From Forficula auricularia (taxonomy: Eukaryota > Arthropoda > Insecta > Dermaptera > Forficulidae), in the NCBI GenBank assembly GCA_024734495.1, contig JALMQS010000099.1, positions 64,656,270 through 64,720,269 of the forward strand: a stretch of 64,000 nt of DNA, in the 5' to 3' direction. Below the pieces are notes generated by a model that was given only the letters and a program-made list of their open reading frames with translations, was not told the origin of the DNA and did no database searches. This document shows positions 22,877-34,520 of the stretch, piece after piece (the stretch's first letter is position 1; every line of letters starts with the position of its first letter). The position numbers and the translations under genes are program-made.

Positions 22877-23660
22877 ACAGGGTATGGTCAAGTGTTGTAA
22901 TCGTGCATGAAAAAAGTGTTTTTTTTTTGCTTCTTTATTTCGAAATATCTCAAAAACTGCTGGAACTATTTTGATTAAAAAAATTGGGCAAAACCATGGC
23001 ATTTCACTCTATAAAAAAGATCTAATAAGTGAACATGTAAAAAATTATATTTTTCGAGAAAATAAGTGTTTTGTCAAAACGTCTGTTAGTTAGTCTGTGC
23101 GTTACCAAATTTTTGTGGGCGAGCTAGCTCAAAAACTATAGTGTGATTATCAAAATCAAATTTCCACGTAGTTTTGATGCAGTGAGATTAAGAACTGATT
23201 AGATTTTGGTGCATATCGAGCCAAAATTAAAGGGGGGAGGAAGGGTTAAAATTTAAAATTATAATATTTTCAAAATAAAATAAAAGTGAAATATACTGTA
23301 AAATGAACATATAATAACGAAAATAAATTTTTTTCTGGAGCCAAAATTAGGGGGGGGGGCAAAAACTAAAAATCTAGGCTATTTGAGCAAAGTCAACTAA
23401 ATTTTGTATACATAATGAGTAGCCACCTAGAAGTCTAAAAATGCAAAAACTAATCGCTCAAAATGGGGGGTGTATGGTCAAAAAAAGAAAATCTATGCCC
23501 TTGAACCAAACTCAACAAAATTTTGTATACATAATCACTGGGCCCCAAGTAGTCTAAAAATATAAAACTACCCCCCCCCTACATGATTATAAATAATTTT
23601 GTTAAATATTAAATATAAGAGAGGGGCCAGGATGTATGGTAAAGTCAAGTGATTGGCTAC
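22877..23660 (-). repeat. Dispersed repeat (family G), copy 2
   Basis: This is the better preserved copy of the repeat at 10.9 kb. It has the same order of blocks from 'gggtatggtcaagtgttgta' to 'aatataagagaggggccag' and includes two inverted copies of the Helitron-shared module (23385-23450 and 23505-23570). It has G-runs but no coding. Confidence 0.6.
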
Positions 23661-23669
23661 ATCAGAATG

Positions 23670-24590
23670 TGCCAATTTATTTAATATTAAGATGGAATAA
23701 GAGAATAGAAAAAATCAGTGCGTACATTAAATATATTTATAAAAAATTCTTTGAATATTATATTAAAAAAATATACTTTAACAAATATTTAATAAGAAAT
23801 GGGGGAGGGGGGTGCGATATGATCCAATCCCGCAAGTAAACTCTCACCAGCCCTGAATATCGTTAAATTAAGTGGCTATTAATTTGAAACTCTTGTTTAG
23901 AGTATGCCGATGCTGTTTAAATATTAACTGTGTGGAGGAGAAAGGGAGGTGGTTAACGAGATTTTTTTTTAATTTAAAATCCACGGTCGATAATTATTTT
24001 TTTGAGTGTTATTATACTCGAAATGGCATAGCTAACTTGGTTAATTATTAAATAAATATAATTGTGTTCAACGAGAGGATAATGCATTTTAATTAGATTT
24101 TTATTTTTTGAATAATTAGCAAATAATAACATAATGTGTTGATAAAATATTCGGAGCGAGTAATTTTTCATTATGCCATGTTCTCTGTGAGTGTGAGTGT
24201 GTGAGGGAATTATATAATTTATTAATTCCCCCTCTATCATCAAGATGTCATTAGAATGGGAATAAAACATGTGATAAAATAATAAATTATCGCGATATTT
24301 TTAATTTGTTTTGACATAAATGAATATAGCATACAGATAACGAACTAAATATGGTTTGATCAGTTTTTGTCAGTGGACCTAAAATCTTCATTTTTTCAAG
24401 ACTATATTCCCATGAACTTTCAACTCCTTCCCAAACCTTGAATTCTTCTCTTCTTCTTTTCTCAATGTGCAAGGATCAATCCTGGCCTATAAGTGTTGCA
24501 TCTTTCAAGCATATATCTTTCAGACATGAATATCATTTAAAAAAATAGTGGGTGACTAAAGGGGCGTAGAAATTAAACAAATATCTGGAG
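23670..24590. other. AT-rich unique DNA, no gene
   Basis: I see no gene. The 98-codon minus frame at 23974-24270 includes a TG-tract translation (SHTHTHRE) and shows no domain. Confidence 0.4.
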
Positions 24591-24598
24591 CTCATTTT

Positions 24599-25258
24599 TA
24601 CTTTCACATTTATATTCATAGAATATAATGGGGGTGTATTGCGATGGCCTGGCTGGGTCCTAACTCTTTGGGAGCTTGTATCTTAGATATAAAAAAAAGT
24701 TAATTTCATTTTGTAACTTCTAGGTGGAAGGAATCGATGCCCTTAATAGTTGAAAATCGGGTTTAGGACATAAAACCGGAAATTGTGGTCCCCAGAGGCT
24801 AAAAAGGGGCCAAAAATCCATTGGTCAGTGTGTATGTACCTATGTGCACCTCGACACTCCTACTTTACACCCCTTTCCTTTATTTCAATCGGATTAAAAA
24901 TTTGACACAACTAATAACTCATGACACTTGATGAATACTCTAATTTTTTAAAAAATCGTTAGAGCCGTTTTTGAGAAAAAAAACGAAAAATCTTTCATGT
25001 AAATGTCCGCTTCCGGTCTTCCAATTTCAACAAAAATCTTGATGAACTCCTTCTAGCCTATATCAAGCTTAAGTTCCAATTTCGTACCTCTGAGACTTAT
25101 GGTTGCGAAACGCAGGGGGGTACATTCTTACCTACGTAAAAATCAACTTCCGGTTTTTCTATTTTAGCCAAAATCTTGTTCTTGTAGCCTCTAAATAGCT
25201 TAAGTCGCGATGACTTCAAATAAATGAAAATGTGAAAGTCGAGTGGTGAACACACCAG
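24599..25258 (-). mobile_element. Unclassified non-autonomous element (GTGTGG...CACAC family)
   Basis: The left edge is 'tttcacatttatattcatag' followed by 'aatataatgggg', and the right edge is 'gagtggtgaacacaccagtt'. Both match, inverted, the ends of 41710-40922. Internal blocks such as 'cgaaaaatctttcatgt', 'ccttctagcctatatcaagc' and 'ccaaaaatccattgg' are shared. It has palindromic sequence near both ends but no coding. Confidence 0.55.
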
Positions 25259-25329
25259 TTGATTTTTTTTATAGCAAAATCCAATAAGTTCATAAAAAAT
25301 TTTGTAACATTTTTTTGGAGGTATTTTAA

Positions 25330-26150
25330 AAATAAATATTAACTTTAGCTATACTTATGGATGTCATACGTCCCGTATATACGGGAAGGTCCTCGAATTT
25401 CACTACTCAGTCAGTCCCTTATTATTTTTTGTTCCGTTTTCCCCCTAAACTTTGTTTGAGGCAATTGAAGAAGTTTTTATTTGCCATTATAATTTTAAAA
25501 TTAATTTTGCCTAATTTTATAATTACATAAAGAAGAAAATGATATAATTAAAATAAAAGTAAAATCAACTTTAAAATATGAATGGGCCAAAGAGTATTAG
25601 ACTTGAGTATTTTTTGGGTTCATTTTATTAGATTGCTTAAACTTATTGATTTTTTATCATAGTAAAATAAATCATACCGACTATTTTTATGTTTAGTACT
25701 TAAACGTCCCGAATCAATGCATGGCAATTATAGTAAAACCTCGTACAGATCAAAAGAGCTTTTAATTTTGCTTCTAAAGATGCAATAATATCCAGGGTTG
25801 TCTATAAAAAAATGCAATTTCAGCTACCCCAGATAAAGATATAAAATTATTTCGTGGGTTAGGTAGTTCTACTTAAGTCCAAATTATTTGTTAAATAGCA
25901 TTAATACCTAATGTAGGTATCTCAAGAGATATTAATAATTGTGGAAGAGAGCTTAGAGGTAAAATAGTTCAAATTTGTTGCAAATTGAAAAGAGCTCGAA
26001 AAGTACATATTTTAAACATTATATGATGAATTATTAAAAAATTTATTTTTCTTGATCAAAAGTAGGTATAGATTTCTATTTGAAATAAACAAGTTGATGT
26101 CAATTTACGGTATAACTAGAAGCGGCAGATACTCAACAATATTTTATTTC
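25330..26150. other. AT-rich DNA with hAT/pogo-like scraps, no gene
   Basis: 'catacgtcccgtatatacgg' at 25366 is a short palindrome similar to the CCGTCCCG start of the hAT-like fragments. 'tatagtaaaacctcgtacag' at about 25731 resembles a decayed pogo/Tigger terminus. The remainder is featureless. Confidence 0.3.
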
Positions 26151-26153
26151 CAA

Positions 26154-26545
26154 AGAGAAACAAAGAGGTTGTCCTCTGCTTGATGCAAATAAACATACAC
26201 ACATATATATCGAGATGATATATCTGTATATATATTATTTATTTGTTTGAGACTATAGTTTCGAAGACTTGGTCTTAATCATCAGTCTTTCTTCAATTAT
26301 AAATGTTTTCATGGAGTCAATATCATATGGATATTGAAAACTTGGTGATCCTTCATCACTGGTGGTTGACCTGGAACTCCTGGAAGTTCCAGGTCAACCA
26401 CCAGTGATGAAGGAACACCACAAATAAATAATATATATACAGATATATCATCTCGATATATATGTGTGTATGTTTATTAGCATCAAGCAGAGGACAACCT
26501 CTTTGTTTCTCTTTGTGATTCAACAACTCTGCTACTCTCGGCAAA
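26154..26545. mobile_element. Inverted pair of ribozyme-type repeats
   Basis: Left module 26154-26240 and right module 26425-26530 are inverted copies ('gaggttgtcctctgcttgat', 'cgagatgatatatctgtat'). The left unit continues into the hammerhead core at 26251-26285 (minus). The right unit lacks it. A separate 31-bp-arm palindrome at 26347-26413 lies between them, with arms containing 'tggttgacctggaact'. The right edge has the 'caactctgctactctcggc' terminus. Confidence 0.65.
26251..26285 (-). ncRNA. Hammerhead ribozyme core (type I-like)
   Basis: On the minus strand the order is CTGATGA (26285-26279), stem II AAGAC-CAA-GTCTT, GAAA (26262-26259), C-TATA-G and then UC at the cleavage site. These are the conserved core boxes. 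Stem II has a different sequence from the 34.5-kb copies but still pairs, which argues for a selected RNA structure. Stem III is 2 bp with a UAUA loop. Stem I pairs only weakly here (GA with TC). Confidence 0.65.
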
Positions 26546-26771
26546 ACAAAAACTTTTCAATTTAATATTTTATTTAAATAGATCACCAAGTGGTAGGGTA
26601 AGAAAAAATAATAATAATAAAAATAATAAGGCTAAAGTCAAACACTTTTACTAAGTTACTTAAATTCAAACACTATCTATTTTTTTCTGTTAAAGTTTTA
26701 TAAAAATTATTTTTTGGGGGGAATTAATATTAAATGTAATGGAATTATCAAACTTATTTTATATATTCTGT

Positions 26772-27003
26772 CTGGCTATCAGGGATGAGACATATTAGTA
26801 AATAACACTCAAAACCCTAGTAAAGCTTTCGGTTTTATTTAAAACCTTATTCAGTACAATGGTTTAAAACATTTACTGTTCATATTTAACTTGAAATATA
26901 AATTTCTTAAACCATTGTAGTGAAGAAGGTTTCAAATAAAATCGAAAGTTTTACAAGAACTTTGAGTGTTATTTACTAATCTACCTCATCACTGATAGCC
27001 AGA
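26772..27003. mobile_element. Hairpin MITE
   Basis: Inverted termini CTGGCTATCAGGGATGAG and CTGGCTATCAGTGATGAG continue inward through 'ttagtaaataacactcaaa' and imperfectly through 'aaaaccttattc'. About 232 bp, no coding. The family was not identified. Confidence 0.7.
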
Positions 27004-27009
27004 TTGAAT

Positions 27010-27535
27010 AAGTAATTAATATAATTAAATTATATTTTAGTCGCAAAAACTCTAGAAAGTAGAAACCTTTATTAGTGGATGCCTATTAATATAGAGAATA
27101 TAGAATTTTATAATCGATATTTCAATTAATTTGGCAATATGAGTTCGAATTTATAAGTTTAATAAATATCAGGAGAATATGAAACCCTATAAATCAAATG
27201 ATTATTTATTAAATATAATAAAAGAAAAATTCGAATATTGAAAAAATTTCTATGTAATTTAAAAAATTAATCTCCGATTAAATGAGATATATATAAAAAG
27301 AGTTTTTTTTTATCAAATATACATGTATATTATTTTGATTGGCTTTCATTATTTTGATTAATTTGGAGTGCACCTATATTAAAAAATCCACTGATATTCA
27401 TTTTTTTCAATTATACCAATATGATGACTCCAACGCAATGAAGATTAAAAATACTTTTTAGTATTTAATAATAATAATAAAAAAAAAGGAATAGGAATTA
27501 ATGATGCTTTGACAAATCAATATAACATTTTTCTC
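27010..27535. other. AT-rich unique DNA, no gene
   Basis: Nothing beyond AT-rich sequence is visible. Confidence 0.4.
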
Positions 27536-27539
27536 TTTG

Positions 27540-27850
27540 TCCGGGGTAATGAATTAATTCCTGAAGCCAATCAAAGTACATACGTACATAGTTTTATGTG
27601 AATCATATTTTATTTGCGGGTAGATTTCAAAAAGAGCGAGTATTTGACCCCCCTCCCCCAGGGTGAGTTTCGTTTCTGGCAGACTGCTTGTCGCTTGTTG
27701 GGGTCAAATAACACGGGGGTCGTATGAAGAAGAGGGTCTGACAGCGCGCCCTTTTGACCACACACATCGTCCCCAAGACAAGAGGAAATTAACCTAAGGG
27801 GCAATTCTCTCCTCCGCCCCCCCTTAAAAAAAGGAACGGAGAAATCATCA
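27540..27850. promoter_or_regulatory. Unique GC-richer island, candidate enhancer
   Basis: The segment contains 'gagcgagtatttgacccccc', 'ttgttggggtcaaataacac' and 'cttttgaccacacacatcg', that is, three TTGAC/GTCAA half-sites resembling nuclear-receptor or WRKY-like spacing. In an animal the former is meant. It is unique apart from a short copy of 'gcgggtagatttcaaaaaga' at 28290. No splice-bounded frame was seen. Confidence 0.35.
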
Positions 27851-27998
27851 ACGATTTTTTTCTCAAGAAAAAATAAATTTGATTATAATTTCCCGTCCCT
27901 AAAGTGCGAAAAAAATTAATGAAAATTTTATGAACGTTTAGAATAAATAAATATCTGTGAGAATTTATACTTTTTAAAAAATAAATTTGAAAATAATT

Positions 27999-28195
27999 GG
28001 ATCAGGCGGTCGAGAGAGTGTAAGTAGAGTCCTAGTCTATGGATCAGAAGGCCTGGGTTCAAACACAGACAACTGCGAAAATTTGTCCGGCTACAAACTC
28101 AACCCTACACTAATTTACTTACAGACACTCACATAAACACAAATATATAAACATTTTCACTTAGATCTGATCAAATGGGTTTTATTCCCAGCCCA
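27999..28195 (+). mobile_element. tRNA-derived SINE
   Basis: The head resembles a tRNA: an A-box-like 'atcaggcggtcgagagag' at 28000-28018 and a B box GGGTTCAAAC at about 28055-28065, at the spacing expected for a Pol III promoter. A non-tRNA body follows, with 'gtccggctacaaactcaac'. It has no obvious poly-A. Confidence 0.55.
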
Positions 28196-28538
28196 TACTA
28201 AAAAAATTATGTTTTCGTATTTATACTAGTATTATAAGCATTTTCATTTTTTTGAGATTTAAAGTACATACGTATATAGTTTTATTTGCGGGTAGATTTC
28301 AAAAAGAGCGAGTGTTAAAATAGCAATGTCCAAAAATGAGCAGTTTTGACACAAAAGTAAATTAATCGAATATACAGGAGTTACTATAGTGATCATTGGC
28401 TAAAAAAAGGGGAAAGGAGTAGAGAAAGGTACCTAAAAAGGATATTCATTGGGTGGTCGGATCTCCAACGTGTCAAGGAATCTTTAACAGATGCTTAAAT
28501 CAGAAAAAAGTTGTTAAATATGCTTCTTTTATGAAATA

Positions 28539-29469
28539 ATAGCTGCAAGGGCCGCCTTCGGCGGCCCTCTTATTAGCCAATGGCACGCCCCCTGGACCCC
28601 CAGCCCTCGAACCCCACCCCACACCATGCACACGTTCCCAACCCCCGCCCTCACACCACCACCCGCACCCCTCCACCCCGGACCCCACCCCGTGCCCTCC
28701 AACCCCGCGCACCACACTCCCGCCTAGCCCCCTGGACCCCACCCCCGCTATGCCCCCTGGACTCCACCTCGCACCACCCACTGCACCCCCACCCTACTCC
28801 GCCTCACTCCTCACTCCCATTCCACCCCCGCACTCACCCTCCGCACCCAGTTTTTGCATTTCTAGCCTTCTAGTGACCCACAGATTATGTATACAAAATT
28901 TGGTTGAGTTTGGCCCAAGAGAAAGAATTTTCATTTTTTGATCCTCCCCCCCATTTTGGGTGGTTAGTTTTTGCATTTCTAGCTCTCTAGAGGCCCAGAG
29001 ATTATGTATACAAAATTTGGTTGAGTTTGCTCCAAGGGCAAGAATTTACATTTTTTCACCCTCCCCTCTTTTTGGGGAAATTTTTTTAAACAAAAGTTGT
29101 CAGAAATCACATCCCCTACAACTTTGCTCATCATAAAATTTGCCGTAGGGTTAATAGTTTAGGAGTTATTTGATAATTTTCATCCGTGCGCCCCCCCCCC
29201 CAAACCCCTTCTGGGTTCAAAATATCAAAACATTATATAGCTAAAAACGTAAGTTAGAAGACATCTAATGTAAATATGAAATTTCATAATAATCCCTTCA
29301 GCCGTTTTTACGTGAATCGTGAGCAACTTTTCGGAAACCACTGAAACAGACAGACAGACATATATGCATATAGACAGGAATTTTATTGAGGGTGTTTTCG
29401 TTCATAACTTTGCTTGAAACGTGTGCAACCAAAATTTGGCGTGATTTGGAGCAATGTACAGACAAAACC

Positions 29470-29506
<37 letters not shown>
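28539..29506 (-). mobile_element. Complete non-autonomous Helitron
   Basis: Both ends are present on the minus strand. The 5' end is the TA-rich module (expanded here into a TA run) followed by AATTAGG-like text. The 3' end is a hairpin with an 8-bp stem (GGGCCGCC/GGCGGCCC, 28549-28567), then TTGCAG and CTAT, probably a mutated CTRR. A C-rich filler at 28575-28850 lies next to the 3' end. No Rep/helicase is encoded. The hairpin looks like a bacterial terminator but sits where Helitrons carry their 3' stem-loop. Confidence 0.65.
29475..29506. repeat. (TA)n microsatellite
   Basis: A run of TA at the 5' edge of the Helitron, apparently expanded from the shorter TATATATA found in the other copies. 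Confidence 0.9.
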
Positions 29507-29507
<1 letters not shown>

Positions 29508-29509
29508 GC

Positions 29510-30310
29510 AGCGATCGTAGTGGCATCTTTGGAACTAAAGCAAAAATCGTATTGTAAATTGCCTATAGAGAGGGCCTTAAAAATTTACTTATTTAAAGTT
29601 TTTATTTGAAAATTTTTTTAAAATAAAATATTTATTTTTAATAACACTGAGGTAAGTAAAAGAGATGGGAAACATATTTTTCTTGTCTCGTTTATTTTAA
29701 TTATCTAGCCTCTTGAAAACTTAAAAAAAAACACGGGTTTTCACGATTTTCTTTTTTTTTTCATTTCTTTGTCAAAAAGAATAATTATAAGATTTAAAAT
29801 AAGAGAAAATCATTTTCTCTCTTTTGTCTATTCAATTTACAAATAAACTTTTTTTTGCACATGTAAAAGAAAAATGCAATTTAAATAAAAATATGATTTA
29901 GAAAAAAATGGAATTTATTTAGAAATTCATTAGACATTCATTTTAAGAAAAAATTAAAATGACACAAAGAAGATTTCATATCTGAAGTAAATATACTTCT
30001 TTCCTAGGTCACAGTCCAATTAATAATAATTTAATAATATATTGTATTATATATAGTGATAATCAAAGCAAGACCAAGATCAAGACTGCAAGACCAAGCT
30101 CATCACTAATTAATATAGGCAGAGGGTGTGTTTGTAATGTCTTCTATAGTGTGTTTAGAAAGTCTTGATCTCTTTTAAGAAAAATATTATTATTATTTTG
30201 ATTTTGAGTATTAATATTAGTGATGAGCAAAGCAAGACCAAGACAGCAATATCAAGATCAATTCTGCTCATCAATAATTTTTATTTTCTCAAAAATATTT
30301 TCTGTTATTC
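29510..30310. repeat. AT-rich DNA with two small TIR elements
   Basis: Mini-elements at about 30051-30107 and 30218-30272 carry AGTGATRAKC-type ends and 'agcaagaccaaga' repeats, with an inverted GCTCATCACT at the right. I see no gene. Confidence 0.45.
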
Positions 30311-30324
30311 TATTAAAATGAAAG

Positions 30325-30575
30325 TTTTTGCCGAGAGTAGCAGAATTTTTATATATTGAAGGAGACAATAAAAGAGTGTGTCTTCTGCTGGAATTATAAA
30401 TTTTATTTATTTATAATAGAATTATTTGTAATAGACGGTAATTATGTAATAGATGTAATTATTTGTAATAGGGCAAAGCCCTCGAAACTATAGTCTCGTT
30501 ATAAATAAATAAAATTTATAATTCCAGCAGAAGACACACTCTTTTATTGTCTCCTTCAATTATATTCTATTATTT
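30325..30575. repeat. Inverted pair of ribozyme-type repeats, core boxes partly lost
   Basis: The left module 'ttgccgagagtagcagaat' and 'gtgtgtcttctgctggaatt' is matched inverted by 'ccagcagaagacacactct' at 30520. At 30472-30502 the plus strand keeps GGGCAAAGCCC, TCGAAA and CTATAGTCTCG but has lost CTGATGA. Confidence 0.6.
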
Positions 30576-30980
30576 CAGATAAGTGGATTACCCTTAGGTC
30601 GTATAGCATTTGTCAAAACTGAAGGAAAAATAAAATTATCAACAATTTTTTCCCATGCTAAAATAAAATAATAAAAAATTGCCAAAAATTAAAAATTATG
30701 AAATTCGCAAAATGCACAATCTCAAACATTTTTCGAACTGTAAGATTTTATTCTTAAAAATTAACAAATCAATTTTTTTTTAACAATCTATTAAGTAAGG
30801 TCCTGTATGAATTTTAGGGTCCTGTATGAATTTTAGCAGGTATTTTAAACCTGCAGTTTTGGATAGTGACAAAATATCTTTTACATGTGCAAAAACATAC
30901 ACATTGTTACTCTTCTGCTAAAAAATCTTCTCTATACAACCCTGCGCCAGTTATTGAATATTTATTTGTCATATTTAACA

Positions 30981-31505
30981 TTAAGGACTTGATTTCGCGA
31001 CAATCCACACAAAAAGTTTTAGCCTCGTAACCACTCTATACATATGAACGGTGCTAAAATTTTAGGTTATGTTTTTTAACATGACTGTACTTTTTACACT
31101 GCTATATTCTCTTTATGAATGTATCGTTTCCAAGCTATTGATATTTTATCCCCTCCACTAAAAATAATCGCCCAAATATGTTTTTTTTTATTTTTTATCA
31201 AAACTACGTGGTAAATAATATCAATTTTTTTTAAGTTACTCCGAATATATTATTCTAACAAATATTAGTTTTTCATCTCGATGGTGAAAGACTTCAATGA
31301 AAAAAAATAAAATAATGATCATTTTCCCACCTTTTCCCAATCTACCATGTGTAAAAAATTTCATTTTTAATTGAAATTATTTCATGTTTGGTGTAGTAAA
31401 CTGTCTTCAAATTTTAACAGTGTGTTTATTATGCTTTTAATGATTTATATTCCAAGTTTCGAAGACTTCTTGAATTTTTGCATTTGTGAAAGAAAATCAA
31501 TTTAA
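30981..31505. mobile_element. TTAA-flanked DNA element (subfamily 1), uninterrupted
   Basis: About 525 bp with the same left end (TTTCGCGACAATCC after TTAAGGA) and right end ('tttgcatttgtgaaaga') as 9028-9874, but without the hairpin insertion. It serves as the empty-site reference for that insertion. No coding. Confidence 0.7.
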
Positions 31506-31509
31506 AATG

Positions 31510-32670
31510 ACAGAATTTTTGTCTAAAGAAAATATTTTTTCTCTCGTCTTTTTTCAATAAAATTATTTTCTCTTTTTACTTAAAATCGAATCAAAATGAT
31601 CATTTTTTTATATCAAAAAATGAAAAAGCAAAAGATGGCAGAAAAATAAAAATAAAAAAAGATAATGAACAGAACATGATAGATCTTGTTCACTTATGGT
31701 CAATCAGTACAGTTAGTCGTTTCAAGAAAAAATATATAATAAAATTCTAGAACATCGAATGTCAACGGATTCAAGTAAATTTAATAAATTTTAGGAAAAC
31801 TTCTCTTGGAAAGCCAATAGGGCGGTGACGTATTAGACGGTTTATGAATTGGCCCGTGTACTTCAAACAAAGTATTATCCCATCAAAACATCAGTGAAGC
31901 GTGTCTTTTCCAATTGATTTATTAGGATTATATAAATCTCTAGATTAAATTGTACCTATAGATCGTTTACACAGCTCTTATGTTTGATTTTACGAACATT
32001 AAAGAAGAAATTGTTTGTGTTCAAATAAAACAAATAATTTCATATAACAACAGTCATAATTTCACCGAGTGTTTAAATTTATTTGTAAATATTTGCATTT
32101 ATTTGGGAAAAGAAAAGTACCAGGTTAAACCAAAATAAAGCCTATGTTCGAATATTTGTTTTTGTTTTAACGCAGGCAACCCCATGCATCTTGAAAAGAT
32201 CAAGGAAAAGAGGAAGAAATTCCAAAGATTAAGTTGGAGTTAAAGTTACTTTTGAATGCGGATTTTGAAAGGCTGAAGGTTATATATGCGAAAAGGGAGT
32301 TCCTAGATCTCATAGGGATAAAAGAGTTGTCGAATCCATTTGTTCGATTTGACTCTAATTCAAATGCAACACAACACCATGATAAAAAATGTCTCTGGAT
32401 GTCTATATTATATATTTTCTTGTTAGAATAATATAATAAGTATAGTAAGTATAATAATATGAGTATTATTGATGTAACCTTCAGCGCTACCAGGAGTTTT
32501 TATTCGAATGTACTATTCAATTTAGTAAAAGTTGAGTTAAAAAAATCGAGCCACTTTATTTACTAATTGTCAGAAACAGTAATTCATGTAAAACATTTTT
32601 TGAAGAATTTATTTAATCAATTAATGTCTCAAAACACCTCTTTTTTCAAAGTATATATTTAAAGGATCTA
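31510..32670. other. AT-rich unique DNA, no gene
   Basis: I see no gene. A mildly complex part at 32170-32400 contains a 65-codon plus frame (32234-32431) with residues such as ...LLNADFERLKVIYAKREFL.... It has no recognisable domain, and splice sites or a start context are not compelling. Confidence 0.3.
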
Positions 32671-32681
32671 TTTGATTAAAC

Positions 32682-33479
32682 CAGCGCTGTCCAACCCGTG
32701 GCCCAGCACTGCAATGAATGCGGCCAGACATAAAATTATTAATTTCTTTAAAACATTAAGATTTTTATATACTTTCTGGAAAACATATCTGATAAAATTT
32801 GACCTATTTTTTTTTTTAATAAGAAGAAATTGGACAATCTCCCCAAAAATTTTCGAAGAATAAAAGGGCAAATTTTAGATTTTGAATGTGAAAAAATATA
32901 CCTATATCAAGATTTCCGAAAAAATAATCACAATTTTGTCATATTTTGACTCAATTTTTTATTACCAACCCTAGTAGCACACTGTTTCAAACTATATAGT
33001 AACTATATAGGGGCTATACAGATTCTCGAAAACTACATAGGCACTATATAGTAACAATATAGTTTGAAACATTGTGCTACTAGGGAATATATAAATATTT
33101 TTAAGATAATGTTACATCATTCATATCCATAGTAAATTAGTAAATATATAACACGCGAAGAGTAGGGAATTGGATAAAAATTAAAAACATATTGTTTTTT
33201 TAAATGGACCAGACGTTTCGTCAATTTTGTAGCCACTGAGGAAGTTAAAATAAATTGAAGAAACTACTGGCACATTTAAAAAACTCTATGCTTTTAATTT
33301 TATTCAATTTCCTACTATTCCTGTTATATTTTTAAGATATTTTTGGTTCTTTGTCATGTGGATATCATTATTCTACATTATTAACTATTTTTGTTATGAA
33401 AAATTTTATCTGCGGCCCGAGGCATTTGTTTTTATTTCAAATGCGGACCGTGTAAGCCAAAAGGGTTGTCCAAACCCTG
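32682..33479. mobile_element. hAT MITE with 8-bp target duplication
   Basis: The left terminus CAGCGCTGTCCAACCCG and right terminus GGGTTGTCCAAACCCTG are inverted, and GATTAAAC/GATTAAAT (32674-32681 and 33480-33487) match in 7 of 8 bases. The 798-bp interior encodes no transposase and carries nested inverted repeats at 32969-33084 and 33166-33318. Confidence 0.75.
32969..33084. mobile_element. Nested hairpin MITE
   Basis: CCCTAGTAGCACACTGTTTC is repeated inverted as 'gaaacattgtgctactaggg', with 'aaactatatagt' continuing inward. It is about 116 bp, inside the hAT element. Confidence 0.7.
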
Positions 33480-33489
33480 GATTAAATAG

Positions 33490-34150
33490 TTCACTATCGA
33501 AAGGAAATCGGGTTTTTATTTGTTTGCATATAATTCAATATAAAAACTTGGGACTGTAATGTATCATAAATATGTACTTTGATACCTTGAATACCTTGAT
33601 ACCTTGAATCTTTGAGATATTTTATGGAATGAACTAGATACTAAATTATTTTAATGTTAATGTACTATTTTACTTTTCAATCAAAAATATACTGTAAATA
33701 ATACATTTGTACTGTAACGGCAGCACTGGTAGCCTTCAAATATGTAGAATCTTTGTTTTTTCATTCACTCAATTTAAACTAGTTTTCGATTAAATTCTGC
33801 GATGGAAGCTACGTTCCATTTCAAGTTGGATACAAAAACTGAGATTATTATAATATATTATATAAATATTTTATTATAAAATATTATAATAGGATCATAT
33901 TATTTGTGTAAAAAATAGAGTTCTTGAATTTAGAACACCAATGTATGGGAAACATAATATGAAATATTTAATAAATTTTTGAAATTTATTCTTAGGTAGA
34001 GAAATATTTAAATAAATAAAAATACCTTTTCGAAAAGGAAATACGACAAAAAAATAAATTTCTATTTTTTCTTCATTCGTTCTTTTTCTTTTCTTAAATT
34101 AATATTATGGTTTTTGTTACTCTAAGAAAATAGAAAAAAAGAAAAATGAG
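33490..34150. other. AT-rich unique DNA, no gene
   Basis: Only short simple patterns such as repeated 'gataccttgaat' at 33580-33612. Confidence 0.4.
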
Positions 34151-34165
34151 AATATAATAACTTAC

Positions 34166-34217
34166 GAAAGGTGCAGGAAGTTTCATCCTCGGAGGCCTCC
34201 ACGTGAAGATGAATTCC
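34166..34217 (-). CDS. Candidate 52-nt internal exon with consensus splice sites
   Basis: On the minus strand 'tttttcattcgtttcag' precedes the segment and 'gtaagttattatatt' follows it, both close to the animal consensus, with a pyrimidine-rich run before the AG. The 52 bases are distinctly GC-richer than the flanks and open in two frames. The first gives GIHLHVEASEDETSCTF plus one leftover base, the second EFIFTWRPPRMKLPAPF. The third frame has a stop. No copy exists elsewhere in the window. I do not recognise the protein. If real, it implies a minus-strand gene with introns of tens of kilobases spanning the window, which would fit the candidate terminal exon near 1.7-1.85 kb, although the phases do not join directly in the favoured frames. 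A chance or regulatory sequence is possible. Confidence 0.45.
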
Positions 34218-34400
34218 CTGAAACGAATGAAAAATTATTTATGATTTAAAAAACGAATCCACAATGTTTTCACATTACTTAAATTCTTATATTAAATATA
34301 AAGTTTTTGTGCCAAGAGTAGCAGAATATTTATATATTGAAGGAGACAATAAAAGAGTGTGTCTTCTGCTGGAATTATAAATTTTATTTATTTATAACGA

Positions 34401-34435
34401 GACTATAGTTTCGAGAGCTTTGTCCTCTTCATCAG
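34401..34435 (-). ncRNA. Hammerhead ribozyme core
   Basis: On the minus strand: CTGATGA (34435-34429), stem II of about 6 bp around AAA with one mismatch, GAAA (34412-34409), C-TATA-G and UC, then TCG. Flanks give stem I as GA/TC, an internal loop, then TAA/TTA. All core bases are present. Confidence 0.65.
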
Positions 34436-34520
34436 TCTATTACAATGGATTCACAGGAATTAATTTATCAATTTAATTAATTTATTCATAAATTAATTCC
34501 TATGAATCCATTGTAATAGA

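Noticed and set aside
28548..28568. Strong GC hairpin followed by T-rich DNA, like a bacterial terminator
   Set aside because: The DNA is eukaryotic and the hairpin sits at the 3' end of a Helitron-like repeat in two copies.
33190..33290. CTGAGGA...GAAA near an inverted 'gacgtttcg', as a possible hammerhead
   Set aside because: The candidate stem II does not pair convincingly and the cleavage-site triplet is absent.
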